From UBA7672 sp036733305 (lineage in GTDB: Bacteria; Pseudomonadota; Alphaproteobacteria; Caulobacterales; Hyphomonadaceae), in contig DAINAT010000128.1 in the NCBI GenBank assembly GCA_036733305.1, positions 1 through 8,714 on the forward strand: 8,714 bases of DNA. The letters run 5' to 3'. Numbering within the stretch: position 1 is the first letter of the stretch; each line of letters starts with the position of its first letter. The translations under genes and the position numbers were made by a program. The notes under the pieces were generated by a model. It worked only from the letters and a program-made list of their open reading frames with translations, was not told the DNA's origin and did not search any database. Positions 5,877 through 8,714 of the stretch are shown here, piece by piece.

Positions 5877-7502
5877 TCAGGCTGGCGCCTTGATGCGTTT
5901 TACAGCGTAGTCGCAGGCCCGCGCTGTCAGGGCCATGATGGTCAATGTCGGGTTCTGCGCGCCCTGCGACGGGAAGCTGGCGCCATCCGTTACGAAGAGG
6001 CCGGGCACGTCCCAGCATTCGTTGTTGGGATCGAGAACGGAGTTCGTTCGATCCGATCCCATCCGCGCGGTGCCGCACTCATGAATGGATGTGCCCGGAC
6101 GCGCCGGGACGCCGTCGAATGCGCGCACTTTCGCCTTCGCGACGTTCGCGATCTCGCGCAGAGCGTTTGCCATGACGCGCCCGACTTCCAGTTCAGCACT
6201 GCTATACTGGAAGTCGATCTTTAGGGCAGGGTTGCCCCAGACGTCCTTGCGGCTTTCATCAAGCGTAACTCGATTGCTGCTGCGCGGCGTTACTTCGGCG
6301 AAAGCGACTGCCGTGAGCCACGACTGTGCGCCCGTCGGTGTCGGATAGATCTGCACGCCAAATCCGCGCTTGGTACGGTCGTCATGGAAGCTGTGGTCAA
6401 AACGGGGAAGGTAGACGCAGCGACCATTTTCGTCAGGTGTGCTGTCGGTCGGCAGCTTCGGGCCGATGCCTTCGATCCGGATCATCAAATGGTCCATCAG
6501 GTTGCGGCCAAGCGCATCCGATTCCGCGCCGGGCGCTTTTCCGTTGGCGCCCTTCGACATCAGCAGGATGCGCGTGGTTTCCAGCGTTGAGGCGCACAGG
6601 AACACCAGCGGCGCGGATGATGTCTCAACATGGCCGGTCTTCTGGTCGCGCCATTCGACGCCATCGATCCTGCCATCATTGCCGATCGAAAGCCGCTGAA
6701 CGAGCGCGCGAACGCGACATACAAGTCGACCAGTATCGGCGGCCTGTGCGAGTGACTGCAAGGGCGGGGCAAACCGGCCCATGATTGGCGTCGATTTCGA
6801 CCAGCGTTTCGAGATAGCTCCAGCAAGCTGGTTTTCTGCTGCCGAGAAACTAAGTTCGCGCGAGATTACGCCATCCGGTGGTGATGGAACGTGATCCTCG
6901 CGCCCCGCCAGCTTCAGGCGCGTCTCGACAAAGGCGTACCATTTGTCGAGCTCGTTATAACTGACGGGCCATGTCGGGCTTTGATTGTCGGCGGGCGAGA
7001 GATCCTCTTCACCCAGTCGATAATACTGCCACCCATGTCCGGGCAGAACCATGCGGCCGCCAAGACCGTGCGAGCGAATCCAAGTGAACGGCCTGCCTTG
7101 CGGCGTAACATAAGGATGGTCGCGATCATCCACGAAGCCGCCAGGTCCTTGCTCCCAGCTGAAGCATTCCGTCTGGATGGGTTGCCGGATGCGGCCAATC
7201 GCACGCAGAAACTTCCGGCCGAAATTGATCACCCGATAGGGGATGACTTTGATCAGCTTCGGATTGGCGATCGCCTTGATCGCAGTTTCCGTGGTCTTGC
7301 TCAGCGGTCGCTTCCAGAACGGCGTCTTGTAGCCCGCATCCAGAACCAGGACGGAAAGCCCAGCTTCGCACAGCAGACTGGCTGCAAGTCCTCCTGCCGC
7401 CCCGCTCCCTACAACGATTGCGTCAAACGAACCGCCGGCGGCTTTGGCTTCACCAGCCTGGATTGCAATATCTAGCGCGTTGTCGGTCATACCGCAGGAC
7501 AA
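5877..7502 (-). CDS. FAD-dependent GMC family oxidoreductase
   Basis: This 541-residue flavoenzyme should oxidise an alcohol, sugar or sugar-acid substrate; the substrate cannot be read from the sequence. FDAIVVGSGAAGG (26-38) is the FAD-binding Rossmann motif, followed by LVLDAG (52-57) at the end of the second strand. WIRSHGLGGRMVLPGHGW (141-158) occupies the flavin-contacting segment and resembles the gluconate/fructose dehydrogenase branch more than choline dehydrogenases. The C-terminal domain carries HECGTARMG (474-482) with the catalytic histidine and QNPTLT (516-521) with the second active-site position. There is no signal peptide. No small subunit (gluconate dehydrogenase subunit 3 type) or cytochrome subunit is adjacent. 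The start is uncertain: TTG at 7502 has GGAGGGAG very close upstream, whereas ATG at 7490 is 13-16 bases from it. It is transcribed towards the B12 operon but ends 74 bases before the riboswitch. Confidence 0.88.
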   Translation of the reverse strand: MSCGMTDNALDIAIQAGEAKAAGGSFDAIVVGSGAAGGLAASLLCEAGLSVLVLDAGYKTPFWKRPLSKTTETAIKAIANPKLIKVIPYRVINFGRKFLRAIGRIRQPIQTECFSWEQGPGGFVDDRDHPYVTPQGRPFTWIRSHGLGGRMVLPGHGWQYYRLGEEDLSPADNQSPTWPVSYNELDKWYAFVETRLKLAGREDHVPSPPDGVISRELSFSAAENQLAGAISKRWSKSTPIMGRFAPPLQSLAQAADTGRLVCRVRALVQRLSIGNDGRIDGVEWRDQKTGHVETSSAPLVFLCASTLETTRILLMSKGANGKAPGAESDALGRNLMDHLMIRIEGIGPKLPTDSTPDENGRCVYLPRFDHSFHDDRTKRGFGVQIYPTPTGAQSWLTAVAFAEVTPRSSNRVTLDESRKDVWGNPALKIDFQYSSAELEVGRVMANALREIANVAKAKVRAFDGVPARPGTSIHECGTARMGSDRTNSVLDPNNECWDVPGLFVTDGASFPSQGAQNPTLTIMALTARACDYAVKRIKAPA

Positions 7503-7572
7503 ACTCCCTCCGGGGCAGCCGGTGCAGGTCCATTCAGAAACATTCGAGCCTGATAAACGCTCGCGTGTTTAG

Positions 7573-7578
7573 ATCATA
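7573..7578 (-). promoter_or_regulatory. Possible -10 element for the GMC oxidoreductase gene
   Basis: TATGAT (five of six to the -10 consensus) stands about 70 bases upstream of the GMC start in the 144-base gap 7503-7646. No good -35 hexamer sits 16-18 bases further upstream, so this may be chance in a locally AT-richer stretch. The gap shows no other gene and no clear terminator for the lipoprotein gene. Confidence 0.2.
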
Positions 7579-7646
7579 TGAATGGTAACCACTATCCAGT
7601 CTGCTCAGGCCGGACGTTAGCCATGCAAGCCGGCTGCCATGGTTCG

Positions 7647-8564
7647 CTACTGAACCCGTTCAGCGGCATGGCCCATTGGCTTCAGCATTTCGATGACGCT
7701 GTCCTTGCCGATCAGGTGGGCTGCTCCGACGGCGACAAGGAATGTGCCGGTTTCGGACTTCATCAGCGTGTCGATCTCGGGCGCCCAGTTGGCGTTCCGG
7801 TTCTTGAGAAGCGCATCGTAGACTTCCGGGATCGCGCCAAGATCGTCTTCGATCAGCAGCTTGTTAAGGCCGTCGGTATCCCCCGCTTTCCATGCATTGA
7901 CGAGCGCATTCAAGTCGTCAGTGGCTGTATCCATCTCGGCAAGGCCGCTTGTCAGGAACTTTATCTGAACAGGCTCGGGCAAGGTCGCAAATGATGCCAT
8001 CTGCTGTTGGATTGTCTCCAGGAAGCGGATCTGTTTGCCAGCCGCCGAAGCAGCCGGCCGTATCACGCTCTCGACGCCAGACGTCACATCGTAACCTGCG
8101 CGGCGCACCACCGCTTCGCTGATCACGACGCCTGCATACCAGGGCCGCATCGACTCAATGGCGACCAGCGGGAGTTCGAGCTTGGCGAGCGTGCTTTTGA
8201 GGAGTTCCAGGTCTGCTGGCGCCAAGCGATCCGAGAGTTTCTCGGATGGTTGATAGAGACCCAGCCGCTGGATGATGTCGCGGAACACCATCGGATCGCC
8301 TTCGACGTCCGTCTCGAAATAGACGGCCTTGGATTCTTCAAGGGCCTTGTCGAGCGCGGGCGAATGCCAGGTCAGTGTCGGCGGAAGCACATGAACAGTT
8401 CCGAACAGATAGACCGTCGTATCGACGTCAGAAATTTTCCAGATCGCCGGCCTTGGCGAGGCTTCAACGGCAGGCTCGGAAGCGACAGCCTGGGGGGGCG
8501 GTTTTTGATCGGTGCAGGCTGTGAGCGTCGCAAGGGCGAGCAGGGCAGCTTTCCAGAAGATCAT
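7647..8564 (-). CDS. TraB/GumN family lipoprotein
   Basis: This 305-residue protein belongs to the TraB/GumN family (COG3735-like), whose bacterial members are poorly understood; a metal-dependent hydrolase or protease-like fold related to Tiki proteins has been proposed. Residues 1-17 are a lipoprotein signal ending in the lipobox LTAC, with Cys17 as the lipidation site. A Pro/Ala-rich linker (about 21-39) leads to the domain. Family signatures are visible: IWKISDVDTTVYLFGTVHVLP (GTVH at 55-58), VYFETD (81-86), the GYDVTSGVES segment (157-166) followed by FLETIQQQ, and the closing VAVGAAHLIGKDSV with His283 near the C-terminus. Its length is normal for the family. The residue after Cys17 is Thr, not Asp, which in enterobacterial rules would favour outer-membrane sorting. 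The start at 8564 has only a weak Shine-Dalgarno. No neighbour suggests its substrate. Confidence 0.87.
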   Translation of the reverse strand: MIFWKAALLALATLTACTDQKPPPQAVASEPAVEASPRPAIWKISDVDTTVYLFGTVHVLPPTLTWHSPALDKALEESKAVYFETDVEGDPMVFRDIIQRLGLYQPSEKLSDRLAPADLELLKSTLAKLELPLVAIESMRPWYAGVVISEAVVRRAGYDVTSGVESVIRPAASAAGKQIRFLETIQQQMASFATLPEPVQIKFLTSGLAEMDTATDDLNALVNAWKAGDTDGLNKLLIEDDLGAIPEVYDALLKNRNANWAPEIDTLMKSETGTFLVAVGAAHLIGKDSVIEMLKPMGHAAERVQ

Positions 8565-8613
8565 GGCGCAATCCGATCGATCGCCCGCAGGCTGGTCGCG
8601 CCATACCTCGCAG

Positions 8614-8640
8614 ATTGTAGGCGAGCCGTCACGCCGTCAA
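8614..8640 (-). promoter_or_regulatory. Possible promoter of the TraB/GumN lipoprotein gene
   Basis: TTGACG (8635-8640) and TACAAT (8614-8619), each five of six to consensus, lie in the 98-base gap between the tRNA and the lipoprotein gene. The spacer is 15 bases, shorter than ideal. The start of transcription would be near 8607, leaving a leader of about 43 bases. Two direct copies of TGACGGC (8625-8631 and 8633-8639, one base apart) overlap the -35 and spacer. Confidence 0.4.
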
Positions 8641-8662
8641 ATCCATAAGCATTTGAAAGGGC

Positions 8663-8714
8663 TGGCGCACTCGACAGGAGTCGAACCTGTGACCTCTGCC
8701 TTCGGAGGGCAGCG
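8663..8714 (-). tRNA. tRNA-Arg(CCG), 3' part only
   Basis: The 52 visible bases cover the anticodon arm through the encoded CCA. The anticodon stem CTGCC/GGCAG (8708-8712 and 8696-8700) closes a seven-base loop C-T-CCG-A-A, giving anticodon CCG (8703-8705), which reads the arginine codon CGG. A five-base variable loop follows. The T arm pairs ACAGG with CCTGT around TTCGACT, and the 3' acceptor strand CGAGTGC precedes discriminator G and CCA (8663-8665). Position counting from base 32 to 76 fits a standard tRNA. The 5' acceptor strand and D arm are beyond the right edge. Confidence 0.95.

Noticed and set aside
8663..8714. tRNA-Arg gene as attachment site of an integrated island
   Set aside because: I saw no integrase and no second copy of the tRNA 3' end in the window, and the neighbouring genes look like ordinary chromosome.

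Overview
This window looks like a stretch of chromosome from a GC-rich Gram-negative bacterium, most likely an alphaproteobacterium. A TonB-dependent outer-membrane receptor and a lipoprotein show the Gram-negative envelope. The alphaproteobacterial placement is inferred from gene content, codon use and protein flavour, not from a phylogenetic marker. Every gene I can support lies on the minus strand, so transcription runs from high to low coordinates.

In transcription order, the window opens with the 3' part of a tRNA-Arg(CCG) gene cut by the right edge (8663-8714). Next is a TraB/GumN-family lipoprotein (7647-8564), then a 541-residue FAD-dependent GMC oxidoreductase (5877-7502). A 389-base stretch without a gene (5488-5876) holds a 3' hairpin candidate, a possible promoter and a clear cobalamin (B12) riboswitch. 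The riboswitch has a kissing-loop hairpin and a hairpin that buries the next gene's ribosome-binding site.

The core of the window is a B12 uptake operon downstream of this riboswitch: outer-membrane receptor (btuB, 3466-5487), periplasmic binding protein (btuF, 2552-3469), inner-membrane permease (btuC, 1554-2555) and ATPase (btuD, 817-1557). All three gene junctions are the same four-base ATGA stop/start overlap, and each internal start has its own Shine-Dalgarno sequence inside the preceding gene. Together the four proteins form a complete route from the cell surface to the cytoplasm, apart from TonB/ExbB/ExbD, which are not in the window. The RNA leader should lower translation of btuB, and through coupling of the whole operon, when cobalamin is plentiful.

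After a 136-base gap, the left edge holds the first 226 codons of an exported redoxin-like protein (1-680). It has lost its thioredoxin-type cysteines and carries a c-type heme motif just before the edge. This is the least conventional gene here. The rest of the window is well-known biology. I found no CRISPR array, insertion sequence, integrase or clear rho-independent terminator.
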